A DNA stretch of 64,000 nt, from NCBI GenBank assembly GCA_022478985.1, contig JAKSZP010007900.1:248001-312000 (forward strand). Direction: 5' to 3'. This stretch comes from Massospora cicadina. Lineage: Eukaryota; Entomophthoromycota; Entomophthoromycetes; Entomophthorales; Entomophthoraceae. The notes beneath the pieces were generated by a model. It worked only from the letters and a program-made list of their open reading frames with translations, did no database searches and had not been told where the DNA came from. A program made the translations under genes and the position numbers. This document shows, piece by piece, positions 36,341 to 46,812 of this stretch (positions are counted from its first letter, which is position 1; each line of letters starts with the position of its first letter).

Positions 36341-38280
36341 ATTTATTTGAGGCAAGCTGACCAGGGGATGGATATCACCAAAACTAAAACTAACTAAAAA
36401 ACTAACATAACTAATTGTTCAAACAAAACGCCCTAATGAGCGGATTGAATGAAATGAAACAAAAACAATTAGCCAGGTGGGCATCGGAAACCGCTTATCC
36501 CTCCATGGTGGAAGAGGAGGGGGGTTGGGGGGCTCATCTTTGGCAGCCTCTTTGGCAGCAGCTTCTTCTTCCCATAGTAGAATGCGTGTCATGGCCAACA
36601 ATAATGGTGTTGGGGCATCTGTGGAATGGGGTTCAATATCACTGATAATTAGAATTTCATGGAAATTGCCAGCTGAATAAATGTCATTGAGATATTCGGT
36701 TAAGCTTTTTCAGCTTTGATGCGGGCATCTGGGAGTTTAATGAACGTGGCAATGTTGGTTCAGGTTATTTTTGCTTTTAGATTCCGTGCTACAGTTATCA
36801 CGTTCTGAATATCATTGTTTGCATTTTTGTATAGCTGGTTCACCATGATTTTACTTTTTGGAGTTAAGGTTGCGGGGATAACAGGAGGTGGAATGCCTCC
36901 TGTGAGCATCCCTACTGATTTAGCAATAGCTTTACACAGGTGACAACAATCTGGTGTTGCAGCTGATTTGACTGCAAGCTGGTGATCACTGCAAAATGAT
37001 TCAGCATTTGGCTGTGGGGTATATAGTCAAGGGGGGTATCTGGCATCCCATTCTGCATTAACAAACTGCTCAATATGCAGAGATGGTTCTTCATTGAACT
37101 TACCTGATTTGTCAATTTTTAGCCAATAATTCCCATGGGTTTTGGTTGAATTGGATTGAGGAATCAGCGTACAGTTGAGGTTAGGTTGAATCTTTTGAGG
37201 AAGTATGGAATCAGACTGGGATGCAATCTAATGCTTGATTGGTGGAATTGTTTATGGCATTGGGGTGAGGAGGAGGCTGATTGGTGGCTGCAGGTGCAGG
37301 TGCAGCTGCAGCAACAGGCTTTGGGGGTGGGGGTGGTAGGATTGTGCCCCATACCAGGAATTGTACAGGGTGGGCAGCAGATTGGAGGTTGGTAAATGAA
37401 TTGTACAATCCACTGGAGGTGGTTGAGGAGGAGCACTTGCGTTTTGAGTGGTCTAACTCAAAACATGATAGAAAGATCATCCGCCCACCCTTGAAACAGG
37501 CCCAAAATGGATGGTTGGGTGCTGAGGGAATAATGGTGCATGGCAGAATTGATGCCACAATTTTATTAAATTCAGGGCTGATTATGGCATATTCCTGAGG
37601 CCCAGCGAGTTGTGTGGCCCCATTTGGGACCACAAATTGTAAGATGGGGTTGGAGCCATAGGCTGCCAAACCGTCTATCAGCTCCTGGTGGAGCACTTCA
37701 GGGGGAAGTGGGTGGGCAAGCCAGCAAACTGTACCACCAAAGTGGTGTCCGCTGGGAGCTGAGTCCAAGTTGTGGGGAGAGGGGTGCCCTGGAATACTAG
37801 GGCACAGTTGCTGCAGTGGCAGTGTCAGCTTTGCAGGTGAAGCTGAGGTCAAAGTACCCCTTGTAGGGGTGGAAATCAATAAAGCTAGCGGGTGTCATCA
37901 CCACCTGTGCCATTTTGATAATGGCTTGGTCATGGTATGGGAATAGTTTCCCATATTTGACCCTTAGGCCATAGTGCATGTTGCTCTGGGGAGCACTAGG
38001 GGGCAGTGAGGTATCGCTTGGGTATGAGCAAGGTGGGCATCTAGGTCCTTGGGTAGAACAAATCTTCCCATAGGTTTGGAATGACTGGGTGAACCAGTCC
38101 TAGCGCATTTTCCTATTGAATAGAAAATGGTGGAGGGAGTTTTGCTGCTGCCCCATGCTGGAGCAGCTGGTGGAGAATCTGAGGACATCAGAGTGAAACT
38201 ACAATGGGCAAATTCAATTTGTTTTATAAACTCATGTAATTTTGCTTGGAAAGTTATGCTGAGTGGAAAGAGAGTTTTCA
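36341..38280 (-). mobile_element. Gag-only non-LTR element L1
   Basis: About 1.94 kb. The minus-strand 5' end at 38280 reads AAAACTCTCTTT (L2 starts AAAACTTCTCTTT). The 3' end near 36345 reads CATCCCCTGGTCAGC, then TTGCCTCAAATAAAT. Flanks 36326-36340 and 38281-38295 agree at 12 of 15 positions, consistent with an aged target-site duplication. It codes only for the ORF1/Gag-like protein, without RT or endonuclease. It sits inside the 46-bp minisatellite DNA. Confidence 0.75.
37211..38190 (-). pseudogene. ORF1/Gag-like protein of element L1
   Basis: Homologue of the L2 protein in three frames: MSSDSPPAAPAWGSSKTPS (start about 38193), then VKYGKLFPYHDQAIIKMAQVVM..FIDFHPYKGYFDLSFTC (37797-37979, RRM/DUF4283-like), then 222 codons to 37211 with LPPEVLHQELIDGLAAYGSN, VVPNGATQLAGPQE and the zinc knuckle. 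The knuckle reads FLSCFELDHSKRKC: the first Cys of CX2CX4HX4C has become Phe. A Pro/Ala-rich tail follows. Likely an RNA-binding particle protein; inactive here. Confidence 0.7.
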
Positions 38281-38364
38281 CCAGATAATCCTAATCAATT
38301 TTTTTATATTGGTAGATGGGTACCAATAAAATTAAGAAATCAAATTATATTAATTAGATATAAA

Positions 38365-38620
38365 ATTTTCAACTTCTCAACCAAACCAATTAAACTTATC
38401 AAATTAACCAAAACATCAACTACTTACCTGAAACCATTGAGCTCATCAAAAGAATCAAAATTACCAACCACTTACCAAAATCAATTAACTTATTAAATCA
38501 TCTAATTACTAACTGCTTTATTAAAACTGTTAAGCTTATCAATCAACCCAAAACCACCAACAGCTTGCCAGAACCATTTAGTCTATTAAATCAACTGAAT
38601 TTTAAACTTTTCAACCATAA
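38365..38620. repeat. About 46-bp minisatellite-like tandem repeat, block 2
   Basis: About five imperfect units with repeating 'cacttaccaaaatcaattaa', 'cttacctgaaaccattgagc' and 'cagcttgccagaaccattta'. Same family as block 1 on the other side of L1, so L1 probably inserted into one longer array. Confidence 0.6.
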
Positions 38621-38817
38621 CAATATACTAATTTCCATCAAAAACATATTAAATTTTTACTTTATACATATAAAACCTTTTACTTTATATGAAAATTAAA
38701 AATCTGGCTTTGAGGTGCACACTGGCCCCCTCCCATCCACCTATATCCAAATTTTTAAAGCGCTACATACCATAGTTCTGGCTGGCCATTACACACACAT
38801 ATACAAACTTGCTTTTA

Positions 38818-38985
38818 TTAACCCTTTGCACTCAATAGGTGACTCTAACTCACCATATGATTTGATGCTGCAACTTGAGAATTACTCTCACTCACCACTT
38901 AAATATAAACAGTCATTGTTGTGCATCAAGTTTCCACATCAAACCAAGTGGTGAGTGAGAGTCACCTTTTGAGTGCAAAGGGTTA
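38818..38985. mobile_element. Foldback MITE with piggyBac-like ends
   Basis: 168 bp from TTAA to TTAA. The left arm (CCCTTTGCACTCAATAGGTG...) and the right arm are inverted copies for about 60 bp, so nearly the whole element folds back. TTAA targets and CCCTTTG- termini are typical of piggyBac-superfamily elements. No transposase. A further end-like sequence (TTGAGTGCAAAGTGTTAA) is at 39082-39099. Confidence 0.65.
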
Positions 38986-39722
38986 ATTTATATGAGTAAT
39001 AAATTTAAGTTAGGGGTAAGAAATTCACCAAAATTGCTGCAAAAAGTCTTGAGTTGCTGGTTTGTCCACTCAAAAAAGGCCTTGAGTGCAAAGTGTTAAT
39101 ATAGATGATACTTAGGTCTATATCTGATATTGGATATAAATTATTTAAAACTACAATTTCTATTTATTGCTAATGTTGATAAAAGCACCAAATAGATAAT
39201 CCACAGTATTATCACTTTCTAGTTTTATCAGTGAAGCTTAAAGTAAGTAATTTAATTTGGTTAAAATTTACGGTTAAGGTTTCATAGCTATACTTAATGA
39301 TGCAACCAAATACTAAACTCTCAGCCATAACAATATAGCAAATACCATCAAAAATATATAGGATATTCACTTGTTATATAAAACGTTTTATTTCAACTTT
39401 TGAATTTTAAAAACCCTTTCTTTAGCTAACCTACATCACATAAGGAGCTTAAATACCAAATTTCAAGTTTCTATAATAATATTTTTGGAAATTTGTGATG
39501 AGTTAGACAGTCTATGGTATTCTCCTTTATACATATAGATAATATAGAATTAAATCTCCATTACTTTCCATATGGGCCTGCACATTGCTAAATTTTGAAG
39601 CTGAGGAGCCCCCTGACCCCCCTTCCCCCTTTGCCATGATCATCTAACAGTTTGCCATTAACAGCCTATTTAGTTAGTTTAAGTTAGGTTTCAGTATCAT
39701 TTTGTTTATTTGAGCCTTCTGG
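38986..39722. other. AT-rich stretch without genes
   Basis: No coding signal. Contains one extra MITE end (39082-39099) and a block at 39300-39370 resembling 38585-38690 and 40340-40440 ('cagccataacaatata', 'ccatcaaaaa', 'ttatataaaa'), so it is repeat-derived. Confidence 0.45.
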
Positions 39723-40018
39723 CCTTTTTTTTTTTTATTCGAGGCAAGCCGACCAGGGGACGGACATTACCAAAATAGAGAAAGAAAGTATCGACATGAA
39801 ACCTAAGCAGGGTCAACCCTGTTGTAGAAAGTTTTTTCACCTCCGGATTGGGACTCGGATTTTTCTGGTTACATCATGGGTAAGGTTTTCGTGTTATACC
39901 TACTAACCGCCAATAGCTTCCTTCGGCTGGCACCCCGATCGATGTGCGAAGGGCGGGAATCGAACCCGCAACCTTCAGGTTGGTAGCGTACGCCCTTACC
40001 GACTTGCCTTCCACCCCT
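39723..40018 (-). mobile_element. SINE-1 (tRNA-derived)
   Basis: About 296 bp on the minus strand. The head is tRNA-like, with a consensus B box GGTTCGATTCC (39956-39966) and an A-box-like stretch near 39995-40008. The 3' end reads CCCCTGGTCGGC, then TTGCCTCGAATA and a poly(A) run (a T-run on the plus strand at 39725-39736). An 8-bp duplication CCTTCTGG flanks it (39715-39722 and 40019-40026). The tail is that of the gag-only elements. It is an element rather than a tRNA gene: no acceptor stem, and it continues 200 bp past the tRNA part. Confidence 0.8.
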
Positions 40019-40054
40019 CCTTCTGGATCTTTTTATTTTCTAGTATTCTCTTTT

Positions 40055-40091
40055 GGTAATTCTGTCCTCTGGTCAGCTTACCTTGAATAAA
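40055..40091 (+). repeat. Isolated 3' tail of the non-LTR family
   Basis: GTCCTCTGGTCAGC then TTACCTTGAATAAA, the family 3' end, on the plus strand with nothing recognisable upstream. Probably a severely 5'-truncated insertion. Confidence 0.55.
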
Positions 40092-40874
40092 CAGCTATAT
40101 AGATTTAAATTGAATGATAAAAAGTGATTAATTAAGTGATTGTGCTAGGATTTGAACAACCAACCTTTAGAAAAATTTAAATTTAGAGCCAAAAGCTAAG
40201 CTGATTATGCTAGAGGAGGTATTTTTAAAATCAAATGGGTTTTTGATTCAAAGTTTTGATTTAGATTAACTTTCTAATTAGCCAAATGACCACTAACCAC
40301 TTAACAAAACTATTTAAAATATCAAATCAACAAAATACTAAACTTTTCAGCCATCTCAATATAGCAAATACTATTGAAAACCTACAGGTTTTTCATTTGT
40401 TACATATAAAAACTTTTTATTATACTATGAAAATTAAAAAAATCTTTCTTATTGCATATCTACAGTATCTAGTGATTATCTTTGTAATGTTTCATCTTTC
40501 TAAGCCTTGCCATTGTTTAATACAGTGATGAGTGAGTGAGTGGGCTTTGGCAAATATATTATAAGATTATCTGACTTCAGGCCTTGGCTTCCAAAAATTG
40601 TCCTTTACCATCACCAGAGAAACTAATCAGTTTAACAATAATCAACTCCTCTGCATACCTTTAACCTGGTGATTTAGTCCTTTTTTAAAATCAATCACAT
40701 GATGGATGCAGTAAAAATTTAGACAAAAAATGGTCAGAACCCTATAAAGTATTTCAAATGAGAAAATTGAACACTCTATTGTGAAAAAGTTGCTCAAGGA
40801 ACTGTGATAAATTGAGTACACAATCATTTTTTGACCATTCATCCCCCTATGCCAATATTTAGAAGGGGGCTTTT
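40092..40874. other. AT-rich stretch without genes
   Basis: Contains a short piece of the 46-bp repeat family (about 40280-40345) and chance ORFs (40286, 40642). No gene supported. Confidence 0.45.
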
Positions 40875-41051
40875 TAAGGATTCTGGCTTGAACTGAAGAT
40901 TTATTTAAATCTGATGATAAGATTCAAACTTAATAAAAGGGTTGGTCAATAATACTATTGGTGATGATCCCTGAATAGATTTATTAAGATTTTTATACTC
41001 CTGATGTCAGGGTCCAAACCTGATGTAAGAAATTAAATATTGTTTGAAAGA

Positions 41052-42953
41052 AAAAAACTTCTCTTTAACCGCTCAAAGTCACTTTTGAGCGATTTTAAAT
41101 TTAAGTTAATTTATCCACAGCCATCTGCCCAAACCTATTCTTTGATGTCCTTGGCTCTGCCGCCTGCCACCCCAGTGTGGGGCAGCAGTGCACCACCACC
41201 TAGTGTTTTTCGCCCTGCAGGCAAGCACGTTCGGACAGGTTCAAACAGCCTGCCCACTGCTTCCAACCGTTTTGTCCCCAAGACCTAGCACTCCACCTGG
41301 CGCGCATCCACCCTTCTTGCCCCCATCCTCTCGCCCTCCCTCACTCTGCTATTTGCTATTGCCTCAGAGTGGACTATGGATGTGTTCCCATATGCCAATA
41401 AGGCAATTATTGACCTAGCCACTACAGCCTTTGCGCCAGCTGGCTTTATAGACTTCCGCCCTTTTAAGGGCTACTTTGACGTTGGGTTCCAATCTGAGGA
41501 GGATGCTGAAGCGGCAGCACAAACTCCTCTAATTTATAAAAAAACCCCCATTCCCACAACCCATACTCGCCTCCCTTCAGACACCACGCTAGTGGCATCC
41601 TTTGCAAATCTCCCATCCCACCTTCCACCCCAGGTTTTGTATGACCAGTTGGTCGTGGGGCTCATGGCTTATGGCACTCAGCCCAACCTCATCTTTGCCA
41701 TTCCATCTGGTGCAGAACGCCTTGCTGCTCCTCGTGCAACAGCCACCATCATACCACACCACCCTACCATAGCCCAACAAATTTTACCCCGCGCTAGTGT
41801 GGCTGCAGCACCTGATCATTTCTTTTGGGCTCAGGTTGATAATGGTAGGCAGATTTGTTCCCTCTGCTTTGGCCTCGACCATGCAAAAAAAATATGCCCT
41901 AAGGCCAAATCTGCTGATGCAGCTTCTGAGCCCCCTCTGGAGGTTCAGTATGGGGCGCTTTGCTGCCCCCTCCCACCCTCCAATCTCGTTCAGTGGGCCC
42001 ACATAGAAAATCAGCCCCACCCAAAACCTCCATCCTCACTCTCCCACCTAAATCTACGCCAGCCAATCAGAGCAATGCTTGGACCAACATTCGTACCCAA
42101 GCAGCTGCCCATTCGCCCAATCCTACCCACTCAAATTTAAATGCCACTATTCCAGTGAACCAAAATCCATGGGATCTATTGGCTGAAACTGACGAATCAG
42201 GTAATATCCTTATTAGTAAGCATACAGGTCAACCTCTCTGCCATGGCGATTATGGTTGGGCAGAATTTTTCCTTCCCAACTTTGATGAAACCCCTACCCC
42301 TTGCCATTTTGCTCCTCTACCCAATACAACCCCCTTCCAAAGTGACCACCAGCTCACCTTAGCTGCGGTGGCCTCTCCTCATTGCCCAAAACTACGCACC
42401 GCGGTGGCCCAGTCAGTGGCTCAGCTCCAGCATGGCCTGCCCACCATCTTCTTCCCCCTGACTTCCCTGAATCTCCCTGCAGTGACATCTCAAAATTATT
42501 TGATGATGCTGAAATTGCTGTTATGAATGTCGCAACACTTGCTTCATTCAACCCCTCAGCCAAAATCACCCACCACAGTATCTCCCTTTTCACCCAACTT
42601 CCTGAAACCCGCAAAGAAGCTGAAGTTCTCCTCGCAGCTTTTGTTGAGACACTTTCCCGTCATTATCTTGATGCAGAAGTGGAAAACTCCTACTACGCTG
42701 ACCTCAGCCCCCACTATGCAGATGCCCCAACGCCCTGGCTCTCTGCTCTGATCTGGTACTGCAACCAACACCCTTGATTGAGGCGGGTCTTTCTGAAAAC
42801 CAACCCCCGACCCCTCCTCACCCTCTGCCATGGTGGGTTAAGCAGTTTCTGCTTCCCACCTGGTTAGTAGTTTGTTTTGCCATTTTGAGTGTTGTGATCG
42901 GTACTGTCCATCCCCTGGTCAGCGTACCTCAAATAAATCGAAGTATATTAAAA
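41052..42953 (+). mobile_element. Gag-only non-LTR element L2, complete
   Basis: 1.9-kb element bounded by a perfect 17-bp target-site duplication AAATATTGTTTGAAAGA (41035-41051 and 42954-42970). It starts AAAAAACTTCTCTTT and has a perfect 8-bp-stem hairpin (CGCTCAAA 41070-41077, TTTGAGCG 41084-41091). It ends GTCCATCCCCTGGTCAGC, then GTACCTCAAATAAATCG and an A-rich end. The long variable-type duplication and A-rich 3' end indicate target-primed reverse transcription. The coding part stops at 42777, about 175 bp before the 3' end, leaving no room for RT: it is gag-only and must use an RT in trans. Confidence 0.85.
41140..42777 (+). pseudogene. ORF1/Gag-like protein of element L2 (RRM/DUF4283-like plus CCHC)
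   Basis: About 540 codons in several frames. From the start: MSLALPPATPVWGSSAPPPS (from about 41143); an RRM/DUF4283-like region (MDVFPYANKAIIDLATTAFA.., FIDFRPFKGYFDVGFQSEED, 41376-41510); VASFANLPSHLPPQVLYDQL.. and PRATATIIPHHPTI; then a complete CCHC knuckle CSLCFGLDHAKKIC (41857-41898). A Pro/Ser-rich linker leads to NQNPWDLLAETDESGN and DYGWAEFF (41960-42526), and a last frame (42382-42777) with FTQLPETRKEAEVLLAAFVE ends in CNQHP. Frame breaks lie near 41285, 42100 and 42480. The order RRM-like domain then knuckle matches ORF1 of LINEs. Its probable role is to bind element RNA; this is inferred. Confidence 0.7.
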
Positions 42954-43436
42954 AAATATTGTTTGAAAGATGTAATCAGATGTCACAGAACTCCTGACTA
43001 GCAAATTAGTATAGATCTTGGCTTGAAGCACTTGGAGATTTTCCCCAAAAGTCTTCTTACCTGAATTCCTATATAACTTTGTTTGAGGAAGAATAATTAT
43101 GTTCTTTATACTATATATCTTGGTTGTCACTATTATAATAGAAAAAAAACAAGGATAAGCAAATCAAAAAATCCATTTATTGAATACTTTTATTAGAGTA
43201 AAATTTTTAAATCCTTATGCCTGGGGCTTTAGTTGCCCTGAACTTTATTTGGATGGTTATATTATATACCCCTCATCCCAACGCCTACTTTGCCATGTCA
43301 TTTGACTGTTTTTGGGGCTCTACTATACTGTGGGCTCCCAGAGCTTAGATGCCTGTAAGTGGGCCCATGTGCCAGAAAAACTATACTGGTCATTCCTCAT
43401 CCTCTTGCCCCACTGCTGCCCATCAATGCCTCCATC

Positions 43437-43830
43437 TTGTGAGGGGGTGATTTCACAATACATAATTTCTAAAACATGACATTTGCATTCTGAATGCAAC
43501 TTGACCTCAAGTATCTACCTTGCCATAGCTCATCAGAACTCATGTTGGTGCATAACGTCAGATCTTTCTTTTATGACTGACTGTTCATCAGAACATTAGA
43601 TTTGTTAAATTGTTAATGAAGGCAGAATTTCCGCTGACCCTAATTGTGTTTCCTCCCTCATGCATTTGAACTTTGCTAACTCATATATAAAGACCTCCCA
43701 TGACTTTAAGAGAACCCCATCTTAAAATTCTATTGGTTTTTTGGGGCTGAATTTTGCAACCTGTTTTTTTAGATTTATATAAAATAGCTTAGTCTATGTC
43801 ATATTTTGGTGTTTGACTTTAAAATAAACC
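43437..43830 (+). repeat. LTR-C copy 2: polypurine tract and start of 3' LTR
   Basis: The block 'gctgcccatcaatgcctcc' and tract 'ttgtgagggggtg' precede the LTR start (about 43448). Then comes sequence matching 24504-24890, including TATATAAAG near 43685. Position after the 3' part of an LTR-C at 40.9-43.3 kb fits a 5' LTR, a mostly deleted interior (43286-43436) and a 3' LTR. Confidence 0.55.
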
Positions 43831-43847
43831 CTTCATCAATTTACTAA

Positions 43848-43966
43848 CTCAGGTGATTACCATTACAGCAACTCAGGCTGATTACCCTTGAAACAACTCA
43901 GGCTAAAACCCTTACAGCAACTTGGGCCAATTACTTTTACAACAACTCAGCTATTAGCCCCAATCA
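43848..43966. repeat. About 24-bp tandem repeat, five units
   Basis: Units follow 'caactcaggctgattaccct' with 'tacag' spacers and drift. Located inside LTR-C sequence. The following 43967-44724 shows no gene; the ORF at 44107 is unrecognised. Confidence 0.65.
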
Positions 43967-44739
43967 GCTGTGTATAATATTGACTTTATCTTAGAAACTT
44001 GTCCTGAGATAGATTCCTGAACAGCTCTAAAAATCCCATGGATAAATAACCACAATAAGATTTCCCCTTAAATTATTGCAATCAGTTTTCTATCCTATGG
44101 TGAATTTTGTATGTTTATCATTGTAATCAGAATGATAGCACTTGCACATGGACAGCCCAAATGAGAGTACCTAGTTCTATTGAGAGGCCTTCCAACATCC
44201 CAATTAGGGGTACATCATTTACTTCAAATGATTGCCATATTTCCCAGAAGTCGTATTTTGTCATCTGTATGACAAAAAATAAATTGGGCTGACCTTAAGA
44301 CAATTTTCCACATTCAAGTTGCAATTTTTGTAGCTGAAACCTTCCCAATTCTGATATTATTTTGCCACCAATAGTCCTAGTAACATGTCATACTTGTATC
44401 AGTTCAAGGGCCAAACTGAGGTGGAAAATGATATATCTGCAGAAATTGCATGCTCAAAACATGGACAGGAGATGCCCTAAAGGTATAAATATTGGCACCT
44501 GGCCTAATAAAATTATTATCAAATAGCATCTTTTAGTAAAAAGAGATAAACTTTTATTTCAATTTTACCAAATTTTTATCAGTCTGTTCATTAATAGTGT
44601 TAACAAGCTGTTCAGATAAAAATTTCCAGCTTCTACCTTTGCCTGCCTCAGTAGAAGTTCCCAAATTTGAAGGGAAAATTTAGCCCAAGATTGATCAGAA
44701 GAGTCATATCAATTTAGACAAGCCTAGTGTGCTTTCTAA

Positions 44740-44868
44740 AGGGTGGTTAGCCGAGCAGGTAAAACTACTTCCACCCCTAATGCAGGTTTTGAGTTTAAAA
44801 CCTGTACTAGCTAGAAAACATTCTCAGTGTGGTATATTCATCCCAAGGTCAGCCCACCTCAAATAATT
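44740..44868 (+). mobile_element. SINE-2 copy b
   Basis: About 129 bp between perfect 15-bp duplications TAGTGTGCTTTCTAA (44725-44739 and 44869-44883). Head GGGTGGTTAGCCGAGCAGG (A-box-like), then GAGTTTAAAACC (B-box-like). Tail TCATCCCAAGGTCAGC, then CCACCTCAAATAA. Collinear with 19610-19750. Confidence 0.85.
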
Positions 44869-44949
44869 TAGTGTGCTTTCTAATGGTTAATAAACTATAA
44901 GACATTAGCAAAAACTGAGGACCTTTGACCAAACTTTTTCCAATTATAT

Positions 44950-45155
44950 GTGCAGGATTTATTTTATCAAGCAAGGGATCCTCAGAATTTTTCAAGTGGT
45001 GCTCAATCAAAAATGGTGACACTCTCTGAAATGGACCCACACGACCAGTTACTGGCAGATTCAGCCAGAAGAGAAAGAAATAGCAAGTTAGAAACTAGTG
45101 ACAAGGATTTTTTAATTATTTTTAATACCAGCCGTCAAGGCTCCAATGTGGGTAT
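44950..45155 (+). pseudogene. Unrecognised ORF fragment, left of Gypsy-B insertion
   Basis: Open, hydrophilic frame (QDLFYQARDPQNFSSGAQSK.., SARRERNSKLETSDKDFLII) reaching the Gypsy-B boundary. Ignoring the element and one 5-base target copy, the frame runs on past 53064 (GRATKRERFKDRYLSYCSQW) before a stop. I do not recognise the family. It may be an older element's Gag or a host gene. Confidence 0.45.
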
Positions 45156-46792
45156 TGCCATGGAAATGGCTCATAAGAATTAGACTGGGCTCCCGGTTGG
45201 GGTGTGTGAGCACCCAGTGGAAAGCCCAGAATGGCAAGGGCACAGCGGTCTGTGCGACTAGAAGAAGGGGGAATCTAGTGGGGATGTGAGGAAAGCAAAT
45301 GTTTATAAACGTACCAAAGGACCAAGGCAAACCAGATGGTTGCAATGGGGGCAACCGCGAGTCTTGTGGGGGCAACCCCCAAGGGCAGGAGAGGCAGGGA
45401 GGATGATGACTCCTCCAGGGTTCACAGTTGCTGGCCTTCAGTTACTAGCAAGTGAGCCTGTGCACCAGGGAGGGGTGGCACAGGGCCCACCGCATGGGCA
45501 GGGTGTGTCAGAGGGGAAAATGGACCTACAACAAGCATTAGGGCGAGCCCCCTTGGGCAGGGTGCTCTGGAGCCCCCAGGTGGGTGGGATTAGCAGCAGA
45601 CGAGCCAGGTGTGGGGGCCAAACTCGCGGGCATTGGGGCGGGGGCGCCCTGAGGCTGCTCCAATGGGGGAGCGGTCTTAGGAATCCCTTTGTGAATTGAA
45701 CGGATGGGTTTGCATTAGATGGGTATGTAAAAATGGATGGAGAGTTGACTCCATCATCAAGAATGAGGCAGTTTGCCACGGATATGATCCACTGCCACAT
45801 GGAGGGGTTGAGTGACTAGATGACCCATTCAGCGATTATTGGGAGGATTATTTGGGTGGCAGCATGCTTTTCCGGATCAATCAGTGGAATTTTGAAGGAA
45901 AGAAAACAGGTGGAGTCTGCGACAAGGCGTTTGGGGTATTCAGCTTTATTTTAGCGCAAAGCGTGGGAAGAAAGAGAATGAACTGACAACTGCCCATTGA
46001 CGGGGCAGTTGCTTTAAGTATTGGGCAAATTGCATAGTAGGGATGCTGGGGTATTGGGTGGTTGGAGATTGGCGATGGGGTTTGGTTGGCTGGTGGGTGG
46101 AAGGGGTGGATGGATGCCCAAAATCATAGAAAAAAACAAAAAAACTTTTGCAGATTTCTCCAAATTTTTGGGGCCAGACCAGGTTGATGGTACCAATTCT
46201 GGCCTTTCCATTCGAGTCAGGCAGCTCACATGGCTCAGATTTCCCAGATTCATCCTGGGGGGCTTTGGCCTTGGTGCTCAGTTGTCCACAACCCAGCCTA
46301 AAATCTCAATTTGATTATCGATGCAATCTGAACTTCCTAGATCCATTCTGGGGTTAGGGGAAACTGGTCTGAGTCACTTGTGGCCTGGTTCAAAACCTGA
46401 TTCAAGTTCCAATCTGACTTTTGGACCCAACCAGTCTGGACTGGCCCCATTAGCCCAGAATTTGCAGACAGGGCTCTAATACTCGCGCTGGCAGTTTCTT
46501 CAAAAATTTTGTAAGTTTCCCCTGGTGAGTGAGGGTTCCCAGGGGCCCACCCATGGCCCCTGGCCTGCATAATCTCCTGGCTGGTCCCCTCTATTAATTT
46601 TACCAGGGTTGGGGAGGGGGAGGGAGAGATCTGAATATCTCTAGGTGGAAGGGCAGTTACCCAGCGCTCATCAACCACATGCGCCAGGTCGCTCAACTGC
46701 AACAGGGGGTCCACTTGGGCCTTTTGCCCCCTTTTGGTCTGAAAGGGATGCTGCTCCCTATCCAGTTGTAGGGGCTGGTCCCAAAACTTACA
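45156..46792 (-). repeat. Gypsy-B 3' LTR
   Basis: 1637 bp, plus-strand limits TGCCATGG..ACTTACA. High identity with 51414-53063; most differences I checked are transitions. Plus-strand ORFs in it (45286, 46021, 46645) are chance; their copies in the other LTR differ in frame. Confidence 0.88.
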
Positions 46793-46812
46793 CTACCTTT
46801 TCCTTTTTTGAC
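46793..46812 (-). promoter_or_regulatory. Gypsy-B polypurine tract
   Basis: On the minus strand, AAAAAAGGAAAAGGTAG abuts the 3' LTR. It primes plus-strand DNA synthesis in LTR elements and fixes the orientation. Confidence 0.7.

Larger units (their letters stand above)
40875..43285 (+). repeat. LTR-C copy 2, 3' part, split by element L2
   Basis: 40875-41051 and 42971-43285 together match 25143-25600 of LTR-C copy 1 ('gatcttggcttg.aagca.ttggagatttt', 'gggctttagttgccctgaac'). The uninterrupted copy 1 has 'aaatgttgtttaaaaa' where copy 2 holds the L2 insertion, so copy 1 is a natural empty site. Confidence 0.7.

Noticed and set aside
38263..38496. Plus-strand ORFs in the minisatellite DNA (38263, 38715, 40286)
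   Set aside because: They are low-complexity Thr/Asn/Lys/Leu peptides produced by the AT-rich repeats.
39956..40018. tRNA gene on the minus strand
   Set aside because: The B box is perfect, but there is no acceptor stem pairing. The tRNA-like part runs into a 200-bp body with poly(A) and target duplication, so it is a SINE head.
41376..42140. Host gene with zinc knuckle (longest open frame in the window)
   Set aside because: Two homologues in the window share ends and layout, and the unit is bounded by a 17-bp duplication, so it is a mobile-element protein.
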